Shown piece after piece: positions 17,878 through 26,688 of a DNA stretch of 64,000 nt. A program made the translations under genes and the position numbers. The notes below the pieces were generated by a model. That model was given only the letters and a program-made list of their open reading frames with translations. It did not search any database and had not been told where the DNA came from. Origin of the DNA: G965205725 sp965205725. Its GTDB lineage: Bacteria > Pseudomonadota > Gammaproteobacteria > Pseudomonadales > Halieaceae. The DNA lies in assembly GCA_965205725.1 (NCBI GenBank), contig OZ242189.1:2976001-3040000 (forward strand). Reading direction: 5' to 3'. Each line of letters opens with the position of its first letter. The first letter of the stretch is position 1.

Positions 17878-19866
17878 ATGAAACAGTTTTTTGCTGCGCT
17901 GCTTTTACTCAGTGCAAACAGTTATGCCGGGTTGGTGGAATATCAGCTCAGTATTAATTACGGAAGTCTGAATAAGTCGGGTAAACCCGTTCAGGCCATG
18001 CTGGTTAACAACAGTTACCCAGGGCCAGTGCTGAAGTTTCGCGAAGGCGACATGGCCCGGATCAGTGTTACCAACCATCTCGATGTTGACTCCTCGGTGC
18101 ATTGGCACGGCCTGTTGGTGCCCGCCGCCCAGGACGGCGTACCTTACTTGTCAAGCCTCCCTATAGCTGCGGGTGCAACCTACGTCTATGAGTTTCCACT
18201 AAAGCAGGCGGGAACTTACTGGTATCACTCGCACACCGATTTGCAGGAGCAGTCTGGCGTGCATGGCGGCATTGTGGTCGAGCCGGCGCATACGGTTAAA
18301 GAGTACGACCATGAAGCGGTATTGGTTTTGCAGGACTGGATCGACCAGGACCCTCACGAAGTGTTGGCCAATCTGAAGAAAGATGGCGACTATTACGCCC
18401 TGCAAAAAGACAGTGTCGTCAGCATTGCCGGATATATTGAAAACCAGGCGATAGCCGCCTGGTTTGAAAACCGCTGGATGCGGATGGAGGGCATGGATGT
18501 GTCAGACGTGGCATACGATGCGTTTCTCATCAATGGAGAGCCGGAGCAACATCTGTTTCCTGAGGCACTGCCCGGTGAAACTGTACGCCTACGTCTTGTC
18601 AATGCCGCCGCCTCCACCTATTTCGTGTTGCACAGTGCCGAGTTACCCTTGCAAGTGGTATCTGCCGATGGGCTGGATGTAGCACCGGTGAAGGTGGACG
18701 AGGTATTGCATGCCGTTGCGGAAACCTATGACCTGGTGGTGACCGTCCCGGAATCTGGTGCTGCCGAATTACGGGCCACTGCGCAAGATCGCAGTGGTTT
18801 TGCATCGGTATATATCGGTAGCGGCCAGCTCCGCCAGGCCCGGGATTTGCCGGAACTTAACCGATATGTAAGTCATGCAGAGCACGCTGTGGGAAAAGCT
18901 GCTGCCCACGATCACCAGGCTATGTATGAGATGCCCCGACGTTTGGCTTATAAGGACCTGGAAACCGTTGCAGGGCAAATGTATGCTGGCTCGGGTACTT
19001 TGCGTGAGATGGAGTTGCGATTGACCGGCAGTATGGAGGGTTACAACTGGTCTTTTGATAATACCCCGCTCTCCAGGGCGGACAAGATTGAAATTCGGCG
19101 TGGCGAAACAGTGCGTTTCAAGCTGGTCAACGAAACGATGATGCACCATCCACTGCATTTGCATGGCCACTTCTTTCGAGTTGTTACCGGCGATGGCGAG
19201 GGGCCGATCAAACACACGGTCGATGTGCCGCCGCTCGAAACCGTGATGATCGAGTTTGCTGCGAACGAGGAAAAAGACTGGTTCTTCCACTGCCATAATC
19301 TGTACCACGCGAAAACAGGCATGGCGCGAGTGCTTCGCTACCAGGATTATGAGGGTAGCCCCGAGCTGGAGGCGGCTCGGTCAGGCAGTTCCGATATTCG
19401 CGATGATGACTTTTATCAGGCGCTTGATTTTCAGCTCACAGATGACTTTATGACACTGGAAGGAGCCATAGCGAACGCCCAACACGCCTTTGAATATGAA
19501 TTCGATGCGCGCAAATACAAAGATGAACGTGTTGAGCTGAAGCACTTCTATCGCTTTGGCCGTTACTGGCAGTTCATGCTGGGAGCTGAAAAGGAAGAAG
19601 ATGAACCCGCCGAGTACATCGCCGGTTTCACTTATGCCTTGCCTTTTCTGATTGATGTCGAAGTATTTGTAAACGACGAAGGCGAGGTGGAGGCTGAGTT
19701 TTCATCGGAGTTTCAGCTCTCAAAACGGCTGGTATTTAGTTTTGAACACGAAACGACTGAGACCTACGAATACACACTGGAATACCGACTGGATGAGCAG
19801 GTGTCTCTGGAAACGGTGTATAGCGACGACCTGGATTTCTCCCTGGGAGTAAAAATCAGGTTCTAG
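17878..19866 (+). CDS. CopA-type multicopper oxidase with C-terminal beta-barrel-like extension
   Basis: A periplasmic laccase-like copper oxidase of 662 residues. MKQFFAALLLLSANSYAG is a signal peptide. The four copper-ligand motifs are present: HWHG (about 75-78), HSH (about 117-119), HPLHLHG (about 424-430) and FHCHNLYH (about 470-477). The copper sites end near residue 490. The remaining ~150 residues are unusual: acidic, with alternating strands such as RYWQFMLGAE, FLIDVEVFV and RLVFSFEHE, ending LGVKIRF with a C-terminal Phe, as in outer-membrane barrels and resembling CopB. I use the ATG at 17878 (GAGG ahead of it). Export by Sec rather than Tat is suggested, as no twin-Arg is seen. 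Confidence 0.88.
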   Translation: MKQFFAALLLLSANSYAGLVEYQLSINYGSLNKSGKPVQAMLVNNSYPGPVLKFREGDMARISVTNHLDVDSSVHWHGLLVPAAQDGVPYLSSLPIAAGATYVYEFPLKQAGTYWYHSHTDLQEQSGVHGGIVVEPAHTVKEYDHEAVLVLQDWIDQDPHEVLANLKKDGDYYALQKDSVVSIAGYIENQAIAAWFENRWMRMEGMDVSDVAYDAFLINGEPEQHLFPEALPGETVRLRLVNAAASTYFVLHSAELPLQVVSADGLDVAPVKVDEVLHAVAETYDLVVTVPESGAAELRATAQDRSGFASVYIGSGQLRQARDLPELNRYVSHAEHAVGKAAAHDHQAMYEMPRRLAYKDLETVAGQMYAGSGTLREMELRLTGSMEGYNWSFDNTPLSRADKIEIRRGETVRFKLVNETMMHHPLHLHGHFFRVVTGDGEGPIKHTVDVPPLETVMIEFAANEEKDWFFHCHNLYHAKTGMARVLRYQDYEGSPELEAARSGSSDIRDDDFYQALDFQLTDDFMTLEGAIANAQHAFEYEFDARKYKDERVELKHFYRFGRYWQFMLGAEKEEDEPAEYIAGFTYALPFLIDVEVFVNDEGEVEAEFSSEFQLSKRLVFSFEHETTETYEYTLEYRLDEQVSLETVYSDDLDFSLGVKIRF

Positions 19867-19870
19867 CAGC

Positions 19871-21853
19871 TCACCGCACCCAAATAGGCGCGCTCCAGGC
19901 GCGCTCCTGAATGGTTTTCTGTAGATCGGTACGGGGCTCGACGCCTTCGCGCAAGGCATCCCAGGTCGACCAGCGACAGGTCGGGTTTTCCAGCACACGC
20001 AGGTAGTAAAACGTATCAATATTCGGGTTGTAGTCCGGGTCTTCCCAGAGTGTGAGCATCTCTACATCACCAGCGTCTGCGCTAATAGAACAGTCGGCCA
20101 GGTTTACCTGGGCGCCGTTGTCCGGGCAGCGATTTGTAGCCGGGTCAGGTGCTAGCCCGTCAGAGCAGGCCACGTCATAGATCTGCTCAACGGCCTGACC
20201 GTCTTCAACATATCCCTTGATTAACTGTGCGCGCTGCAACGGAGTACCAACAGGGTCGCCAGAGGCCCAAACAATGAATTTTGGCGGCTCGCCGTTGGCG
20301 TGCAGCTCGCTGCCCATAGCGACACCCCCGGCGTAGGCTTTGCTGATCATATTGGCGTCGTCGAGTATTTCAGCGTCGTAGTCGGTGCCAGCGAACAGGC
20401 GAACCTTGATGCGAGGGCCACTGGTTGCAAAGGTTTCTTTGCGCCGAAAGGCGCTGTAGATTGCATCGCGGGTATTCTCTTCAGCCCAGACACCGGCAAT
20501 GCCGGAGGCACCCCAGGATTCAAAACCTGAGCCGCCCATATAATTGCGGCCATCAACTTCTTTGAGCATGTCGGGTTCAAGCAATTTGATGATTGACCCG
20601 TAAATAAAGGAGGTAGGGACGGAGCCGCGGCCAACAGGTTCGCCGTCCAGTATTCCCGCCTTTGAAAAGAAGGTTGCTTCATTGTCGGTGCTGGCTGCGA
20701 CGTGGGTGTCACTGGCTGCAACCAAACCAAACTCGTAGGGGTTGGTAATGCCCTGCTGCTCCAGCGCGAGGCCGTTGAGCAGAGCCTGGCGCACGTATCC
20801 GCCACTCGGCTCGCTTGGCAGGGAGGTGCCTACTCGCAATGAGTAGATTTCAAAATTGGCCCACTCGTCATTAGGAGATAGCAGCGGATGAGTGTCAGAA
20901 GTGCCTTTTATCTGGGTAATTTCCACCAGTGGCTCGTTGCGGATGCGCTGCTCCGCGTAGGCGTTATCCAGGGGGTTGCCGGCCCAGTCCTCCAGCTTGA
21001 ACATCTGCCCGTTGGAGCCATTGGAATTATGGGGAATCGCCAGACTCTCAATGCCCTGTTCGCGCAGGTTGTCCATCCAGTCCCACAGACCTTCCGGATT
21101 TTGGGAATTCAAGCGCGAGAAGGGAACCGCCGGTAATTTTTCAGAGCCCTGAAAGATCACATTGCGATGCAAATTGCCTCGGTCATCCGAGCTTGTGGTG
21201 TATTCGTAGGCGACAAAAGTTGTAAAACGGCCCGGATCATTAAATTGCTCCGCTGCATGGATGGTATCGAGCCAGGCGCTGCGGCTTATATCGGTTGCCA
21301 GCGCCAGGTCTATTGTGCCGCTCTGTAGACCGGCCAGGGTATCTGGAATAAATTTGGCAAAATTGCCGATTCTCTGTAACAGGCTGCCTCTGCCCATGTT
21401 ATCTGGCGCATTGATGTTGTGAATGGGCTTGGCAACCTCATATTTGGAGAACTCACTACGGGTATCCGCGGCTTCTTTAACTAAACCCAAAAACATGGCG
21501 TGATCTGTCACGGCATAGAAATCGAGGGGCGTTTGCAATTGGATCTGATAGCCGCTGGGGTGAGTGAGTGCCTCGCCCTTGGCGTAGCGATAGGCGTCGT
21601 AGGGAGTTGCAGTAGTGCCAAAGGAATAGGCGTCAAATGAGTATTCTGTATGTACGTGCAGGTCGCCAAAGTAGGCATTGCGGTCTGCATTGGCAGGCGG
21701 CGGCGCCAGCTCCAATAAATCGGTTACCGGTTCCAGTTGCGTGTTGGGCTGGTTGACACCGCGGCCCGCAAAATCATTTGCTTGCTCGAGAACCGAGGTA
21801 TCTTCAGCGCAGGCTGTAAGAAAAAGTGTGGCTAACAGGATTGGCAGGCGCAT
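19871..21853 (-). CDS. DUF3604 (PHP-like) family lipoprotein
   Basis: Second DUF3604 member in the window, 660 residues. The start MRLPILLATLFLTAC ends in a lipobox (LTA-C), so it is probably a lipoprotein; mature residues begin CAEDTSVLE. The PHP-like motif is YFGDLHVHTEYSFDAY, followed by VTDHAMFLGLV and FGLVAASDTHVAA, the same pattern of His/Asp ligands as the paralogue at 10-12 kb. The C-terminus WSAPIWVR also matches the paralogue's ending (SSIWYNP). It is convergent with the multicopper oxidase gene, 4 nt apart. Function unknown. Confidence 0.82.
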   Translation of the reverse strand: MRLPILLATLFLTACAEDTSVLEQANDFAGRGVNQPNTQLEPVTDLLELAPPPANADRNAYFGDLHVHTEYSFDAYSFGTTATPYDAYRYAKGEALTHPSGYQIQLQTPLDFYAVTDHAMFLGLVKEAADTRSEFSKYEVAKPIHNINAPDNMGRGSLLQRIGNFAKFIPDTLAGLQSGTIDLALATDISRSAWLDTIHAAEQFNDPGRFTTFVAYEYTTSSDDRGNLHRNVIFQGSEKLPAVPFSRLNSQNPEGLWDWMDNLREQGIESLAIPHNSNGSNGQMFKLEDWAGNPLDNAYAEQRIRNEPLVEITQIKGTSDTHPLLSPNDEWANFEIYSLRVGTSLPSEPSGGYVRQALLNGLALEQQGITNPYEFGLVAASDTHVAASTDNEATFFSKAGILDGEPVGRGSVPTSFIYGSIIKLLEPDMLKEVDGRNYMGGSGFESWGASGIAGVWAEENTRDAIYSAFRRKETFATSGPRIKVRLFAGTDYDAEILDDANMISKAYAGGVAMGSELHANGEPPKFIVWASGDPVGTPLQRAQLIKGYVEDGQAVEQIYDVACSDGLAPDPATNRCPDNGAQVNLADCSISADAGDVEMLTLWEDPDYNPNIDTFYYLRVLENPTCRWSTWDALREGVEPRTDLQKTIQERAWSAPIWVR

Positions 21854-22070
21854 GGTTTCTATTCCAGTGTTTTGCTCTTGTTGCAATGACTATAGGTTCA
21901 GGCGTGGGAAACCACAAGTTCAATGCGTTCATCGAGCCTGCTTTGATGACGGTTATTTCAAGCGGGCACCCAGGGCTTTTCACAGGGACATGCTGCGCCG
22001 GTTCCCCAGCCCAATGGCAGCCGAACAGCCTGGCCGACGTGGTCATGTGCCCCCGATTTAGCCGGGATTT

Positions 22071-22808
22071 TTAAGGGTTTTGGTAGCCCAGTTTGTGTGA
22101 AACCCAGTACCAGACCAGTGGGTTGACGGTTAAACCGATGTGACTGCCCAACACTTCAATATTGTGCACATGCGGGTATAGACCTTGTTGCAGTGATGTG
22201 CGCCAATTCACCACGCCGTCCGCCTTCGTATAAATGGCGGTGGTTGGCACAGGAGGCGGAATGTTCAGGTCAGCCTGACGAGGGTTATTTCGGGCGCCAG
22301 GGTTGAGGCTGTCGTAAAGTCGGCTGGCATTGGAGCCCGTATCGCGACCTTCTCCAAAAGGGGTGCCCAGGGTTATGACCTGATCGACCGTGTCGGGTTG
22401 CATACGCGCAACTTCTCTCGCGTAAATGCCACCCAGGCTGTGACCAATAAGACTGACCCTGCCATCCCCTGCTGCCGCCATCCCGGCAAGGTCCGCTTCC
22501 ATTTGAGTTTTGGAAAAGCTGCCCGGACCCAGGTTGCGACCCTGCCCCCAGCCGCAGGCGTTGTAGTCGAGTTCACGCAAAAACCCAACCAGTGGTTGGT
22601 TAAAATCGTCTTCACTCATAAAGCCTGGAATAACCATGACCCCGTGCCCATTCCCTGTAGGCATGGATTGCAGCAGCAATCGTTTTGCCAGCGGCAAACT
22701 CATGCAATCCGCAATAGCGCGGGGTGTCTCTGTTAACGCGAGCGACCAATGTGGCGGTTTCATGGTTGGCTGCTGCATGTTTCTGTCCGGCATGTTCCTG
22801 TCCTGCAT
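22071..22808 (-). CDS. Alpha/beta-hydrolase (lipase/PGAP1-like)
   Basis: A 245-residue alpha/beta-fold hydrolase. The oxyanion strand VMVIPGFMSEDD, the nucleophile elbow LIGHSLGG (Ser), a candidate acid Asp in YTKADGVVNW and the catalytic His in LGSHIGL are all present. It looks cytoplasmic: no signal peptide is visible. The N-terminus has a short duplicated stretch (MQDRN-MPDRN), giving three possible ATG starts within 33 nt; the second (22793) has the best AGGACAGGA spacing. The substrate is unknown; acyl esters are likely. Confidence 0.75.
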   Translation of the reverse strand: MQDRNMPDRNMQQPTMKPPHWSLALTETPRAIADCMSLPLAKRLLLQSMPTGNGHGVMVIPGFMSEDDFNQPLVGFLRELDYNACGWGQGRNLGPGSFSKTQMEADLAGMAAAGDGRVSLIGHSLGGIYAREVARMQPDTVDQVITLGTPFGEGRDTGSNASRLYDSLNPGARNNPRQADLNIPPPVPTTAIYTKADGVVNWRTSLQQGLYPHVHNIEVLGSHIGLTVNPLVWYWVSHKLGYQNP

Positions 22809-22900
22809 TAACTGGATAGCCGCAAACTATACATCAAATTGGGGCTGTAATCTGTCCCCTGGAGCCTGCTGGACACGGTTTTAGCTGTTATTGTTCTAAT

Positions 22901-23065
22901 GAGACCTTTGCACGGAAGATGATGTCGCTTTCAGGCCAGGCAAAAACCCACGCAATGAGGGAGTTTATGCGTATAAATCACCGATTGAGTACGATTTTAC
23001 CAACCGTAGGCTTTTAGGCGGCACTTTTAGGCGACCCGGTGAAATGGCTTTCGTGCAAAGGTCTC
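22901..23065. mobile_element. MITE copy 2 (inverted orientation relative to copy 1)
   Basis: A 165-bp element with ends GAGACCTTTGCACGGAAG and CTTTCGTGCAAAGGTCTC. Its complement aligns along most of its length with the element at 11963-12124. It ends 1 nt before the dinB stop codon, so any dinB transcript reads straight into it and its 3' end may act as a stem-loop. No transposase is encoded. Confidence 0.75.
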
Positions 23066-23066
23066 G

Positions 23067-24137
23067 TTAAAGCAGTGGTAATTGGTTTAGCTCAGTATGG
23101 TCAGCCATTGGTTTTAGCCGCAGGCCGGCGCCGAGCAGCCTGACGGGCCTGCCTCGCCGGTGCCAGGCTTTGCCGGTCAATCGCCGGTATTCTTCCAAAT
23201 CAGGCCAGCAGCCAGGGTCGCCCGCCATCGTTTCCTCAAGTGTTGTCTGCTTAAAATCGTGGAATTTAACTTTGACGAAGCGGGCGCTGGGCAGATACAG
23301 GTCTTCGATTTTTTTAAATCGCCTCGCCAGTTCATGCAAAATGTCCGCCACGGCTTCGAGCACCTGTGCTTCGGTTGCCATGTCTTCGCCGTAGGTTCGC
23401 TCTACGCTAATGGATTTGCGGGTACGGCTGTTTTTGACTTCGCGGTTGTCGATACCGTGTGCCAGCTCTGCAAGGCGGCTGCCATATTTCCCAAAGTGTT
23501 TGGCGAGCTGTTCTATCGGTAATTGCTGTAAATCCCGGCAGGTGATGACACCCATCTTCTTAAATTTCTCGGCGGTGACTTTGCCCACCCCATTGATTTT
23601 AGACACGGGCAAATCGGTAACAAAATCAGCGACCTGCTGCGGCGCCACGGTGAAAGTCCCGTCAGGCTTATTCCAGTCGCTGGCTACTTTTGCCAGAAAC
23701 TTGTTGGGTGCCACGCCGGCAGAGGCGGTGACGCCCAGCTCGCGGATTCGCCCCCTTATTTCGTTGGCGATCAAAGTGGCGCTGCCCTGACACCGTTGGC
23801 ATTCGGAGACATCCAGATAAGCCTCATCCAGTGACAGGGGCTCGATCAGGTCGGTGTAGTGCGAAAAAATTTCATGGAACTGGCGTGAGACTTCGCGGTA
23901 GAGCTCAAAGCGTGCGGTTACAATAATGAGTTCCGGGCACATCTGCATCGCTCGGGCTGAAGACATAGCCGAACGCACGCCAAATTTGCGAGCGTCGTAG
24001 TTGCTGGTGGCGATAACGCCGCGACCCTCTGCGCTGCCGCCTACGGCTATGGGCTTTCCTCTCAACTCCGGGCGCTCCCGCATCTCTACCGATGCGTAGA
24101 AGGAGTCTGCGTCAACGTGGATGATTTTCCGTGTCAT
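23067..24137 (-). CDS. dinB: DNA polymerase IV (Y family)
   Basis: Error-prone translesion polymerase, 356 residues. The catalytic motif IIHVDADSFYASVE (Asp9) and SLDEAYLDVS (Asp104, Glu105) are intact. YDARKFGVRSAMSS is the conserved fingers region, and the helix-hairpin-helix ISKINGVGKVTAEKFKKMG is present in sense. The beta-clamp motif would be at the C-terminus (LNQLPLL), a plausible QLxLF-like ending. It overlaps the upstream ABC exporter gene by 26 nt, so the two are cotranscribed. No LexA box was identified. Confidence 0.95.
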   Translation of the reverse strand: MTRKIIHVDADSFYASVEMRERPELRGKPIAVGGSAEGRGVIATSNYDARKFGVRSAMSSARAMQMCPELIIVTARFELYREVSRQFHEIFSHYTDLIEPLSLDEAYLDVSECQRCQGSATLIANEIRGRIRELGVTASAGVAPNKFLAKVASDWNKPDGTFTVAPQQVADFVTDLPVSKINGVGKVTAEKFKKMGVITCRDLQQLPIEQLAKHFGKYGSRLAELAHGIDNREVKNSRTRKSISVERTYGEDMATEAQVLEAVADILHELARRFKKIEDLYLPSARFVKVKFHDFKQTTLEETMAGDPGCWPDLEEYRRLTGKAWHRRGRPVRLLGAGLRLKPMADHTELNQLPLL

Positions 24138-25962
24138 TGGATATCACGTCACTGGCTTTCAAGTTACCGGATTTCAAGTTACCGGATTTCTGTTGGGCCT
24201 GCCAGAGGGCGGTGTAATGCCCGTTCAGTTTCAGCAGTTCGAGATGATGGCCCTGTTCGACAATCCGCCCTTGATTCAATACCAGAATCTTGTCCGCATC
24301 CATAATGGTGGAGAGGCGATGGGCGATCACCAGACTGGTGTGGTTGCGGGAAATTTCGTCCAGGGCAGCAAGAATTGCCTGCTCTGATTTGCTGTCCAGA
24401 GAGGATGTGGCCTCATCGAAAACTAAAATAGGTGGCCGCTTAAGGATGGTTCTGGCAATCGAGACGCGCTGCTTTTCGCCGCCCGAGAGTTTCAGCCCTC
24501 GCTCGCCAACCAGGGTGTCTCCGCCCTCGGGCAATTGCTGAATAAATTCGGACAGGTGGGCGAGTTGTATGGCCTCCTCGACATCGGTATCGCTGGCCTC
24601 CGGGTTGCCATAGCGCACGTTCTCAAACAGGGAGTCGTTGAAGAGAACCGTATCCTGAGGAACAATGCCAATGGCGTGGCGCAGTGAATTCATACTGACA
24701 TTGGCAATGTCCTGCCCGTCGATCTCTATACAGCCTGCGGTGGGGTCGTAGAATCTAAACAGTAACTTTACCAGCGTTGATTTGCCGGCACCGCTGGCAC
24801 CCACAACGGCGACTTTTTGTCCCGGCGCGATGGTAAAACTCACCGGAGACAGTATTTTTCGATCACTCCCGTAGTCAAAGCTGACCCCTTTGAATTCAAT
24901 GCCACCCTCGCTAATAGCAAGACCGACGGCGTTTGGTTTTTCTACAATGCGCGCCTTAACCGCCATGAGCTCGAACATCTTTTCGATGTTTGCGAGCGAG
25001 CCCTTAATTTCCCGAAATACAAAGCCCAGAAAACCCAATGGCAAAAACAGTTGAATCATAAATTGATTGATGAGGATGAAATCACCGAGGGTGATGGTGC
25101 CCTCGCGGGTTTGCCACGCGGCCAGCCCGATCATCGCCGTTTGCGACAGGGCGATAATAAACGCCTGGCCGCCGTTGAGTCCGAACAGCGACAGCCTGTT
25201 TTTTCGACGCGCTAATTCCCAGGCGGCAAGCTCTTTGTCGTAGCGTTGGGCCTCAAATTCTTCGTTGCCGAAGTACTTCACTGTTTCAAAGTTCATCAAG
25301 CTGTCAACAGCACGGGTATTGGTGGCTGAATCAGCCGCGTTCATCTCCCGCACAAACCGGGTGCGCCACTCTGTGGCTCGCAGAGAAAAGAACCCGTAAC
25401 AGGCCACTGAAACAAGCGTGATGGTGGAGTAGCTGGCGCCGTAGTTGTAGAACAGAATGCCCACGACCATGGCAATTTCGAATAAAGTTGGCGCAATGTT
25501 GAACACAAAAAAGCGCATCAGAAAGCTGATGCCGGTGGTTCCACGTTCTATATCTCTAGCGAGACCACCCGTGCGACGATTGAGATGAAAGTCCAGGTCG
25601 AGTGCGTGTACATGGCGAAATACCTGCAAACCTATCCGCCGCATAGCGCGTTCGGTAACGCGCCCGAATATGGTGTCGCGCAGCTCACCGAAGAAGACGT
25701 TGGAGAAACGAGCCGCGCCGTAGGCGGCAACCAGGCCCAGTAGCGCAGCGCCGGATAGTTGTACGCTACTGGCAGATTCCAGTGAATCAACCAGATGTTT
25801 CAACAAAAAAGGAATCACCAGAACCGCACTTTTGGCCAGTAACAGGCACAACAGAGCCAGTAGTACGCGACCCATTGATTCCTTCAGATAGGGAATCAGA
25901 TGAGCAATGATGCGCCAGTTCACACTGGCATCGGCCTGGGCCTCGAAGTTACCGTGTTGCAC
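24112..25962 (-). CDS. ABC exporter, Atm1/HMT1-like half transporter
   Basis: A 616-residue fused permease-ATPase. Six TM helices span roughly residues 30-310. The ATPase domain has Walker A GASGAGKST, the signature LSGGEKQRVSIART and Walker B ILVFDEATSSLDS. The NRRTGGLARDIERGTTGISF stretch is characteristic of the Atm1/ABCB7 group, which exports glutathione- or persulfide-linked species or confers metal tolerance. The C-terminal tail has a tandem duplication (KSGNL-KSGNL) from a 15-bp DNA repeat and overlaps the dinB start. The substrate is inferred from family only. Confidence 0.88.
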   Translation of the reverse strand: MQHGNFEAQADASVNWRIIAHLIPYLKESMGRVLLALLCLLLAKSAVLVIPFLLKHLVDSLESASSVQLSGAALLGLVAAYGAARFSNVFFGELRDTIFGRVTERAMRRIGLQVFRHVHALDLDFHLNRRTGGLARDIERGTTGISFLMRFFVFNIAPTLFEIAMVVGILFYNYGASYSTITLVSVACYGFFSLRATEWRTRFVREMNAADSATNTRAVDSLMNFETVKYFGNEEFEAQRYDKELAAWELARRKNRLSLFGLNGGQAFIIALSQTAMIGLAAWQTREGTITLGDFILINQFMIQLFLPLGFLGFVFREIKGSLANIEKMFELMAVKARIVEKPNAVGLAISEGGIEFKGVSFDYGSDRKILSPVSFTIAPGQKVAVVGASGAGKSTLVKLLFRFYDPTAGCIEIDGQDIANVSMNSLRHAIGIVPQDTVLFNDSLFENVRYGNPEASDTDVEEAIQLAHLSEFIQQLPEGGDTLVGERGLKLSGGEKQRVSIARTILKRPPILVFDEATSSLDSKSEQAILAALDEISRNHTSLVIAHRLSTIMDADKILVLNQGRIVEQGHHLELLKLNGHYTALWQAQQKSGNLKSGNLKASDVISNDTENHPR

Positions 25963-26054
25963 CTGCTGACTACCGTGTCTGCTGCCGGTGCGCCAGGCGC
26001 CGAATAATTTGCCTAACCAGCGGGCGTATAAAATAGGCTTTGGCGTTGTCCGGC

Positions 26055-26105
26055 CAGGTTGTTTTGCGGCTCAGGTTGTTTTGCGGCTCAGGTTGTTTTG
26101 CGACT
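26055..26105. repeat. Three tandem copies of a 17-bp unit
   Basis: CAGGTTGTTTTGCGGCT occurs at 26055-26071 and 26072-26088 and, with one mismatch, at 26089-26105. It lies in a 284-bp gap between the ABC exporter start and the DoxX-like gene end. The gap holds no convincing gene; the reading frames across it are low complexity. Confidence 0.8.
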
Positions 26106-26246
26106 GTTGTTGCCGGGTGTTGCAGTGTGTTGCCGGGTTTTGTCAGGGCCGCCCGGCAGCTCCGACAAGCCGATTTGATGTCGGCCCGGAGGAGCTGGAA
26201 AGACGGGTCGCAGCTAAACCGACTCACAGGGTTGCCGGCTCGGGTT

Positions 26247-26675
26247 TCAGGCATTTTCGCTCTGCTTGCCGACTAACCCGGATGTTATAGCAGCCGCTGG
26301 TGCGATAGGGCGAGTGCACCACCAGATACATGCCAGCAACACAACCTGAACCAGCAGGCGAATATTCAGAAAAGCCGCCGAAACATCTGGGAATAACTCA
26401 GGGTTTAACCACATGTGAATATTGGCAGGAGTGACGGCAAGGGTGAGCAGGAACAAGCCATTGCCAGCCCACAATCGAGTGCGCGAAACCAGTATGCCGA
26501 TGGCGCCAAGTATTTCAAAGGCGCCACTGACATAGACAATTTCAAGCTGATAGCCGATATAGGGCGGCATAATCTCGACATAGAAAGCGGGATTGGTAAA
26601 GTGGGTAATGCCGCCGCCCATAAACCAGATAAAAACGAGGGCGATACCCAGGTATTTCACAGAGAACTTTGGCAT
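26247..26675 (-). CDS. DoxX-like small membrane protein
   Basis: A 142-residue protein with about four TM segments (LGIALVFIWFMGGGITHF, VSGAFEILGAIGILVS, GLFLLTLAVTPANIHMW, LLVQVVLLACIWWC), the DoxX/DUF4267-like pattern. I start at the ATG at 26675, which has AAGGACAAT just upstream; upstream codons in frame overlap the amidohydrolase. It follows the amidohydrolase by 13 nt and is likely in the same transcript. Function unknown. Confidence 0.72.
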   Translation of the reverse strand: MPKFSVKYLGIALVFIWFMGGGITHFTNPAFYVEIMPPYIGYQLEIVYVSGAFEILGAIGILVSRTRLWAGNGLFLLTLAVTPANIHMWLNPELFPDVSAAFLNIRLLVQVVLLACIWWCTRPIAPAAAITSGLVGKQSENA

Positions 26676-26688
26676 GGATTGTCCTTTA

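Noticed and set aside
25970..26254. A 94-codon minus-strand frame upstream of the ABC exporter
   Set aside because: It crosses the 17-bp tandem repeats, has low-complexity composition, no ribosome-binding site and no recognisable domain.
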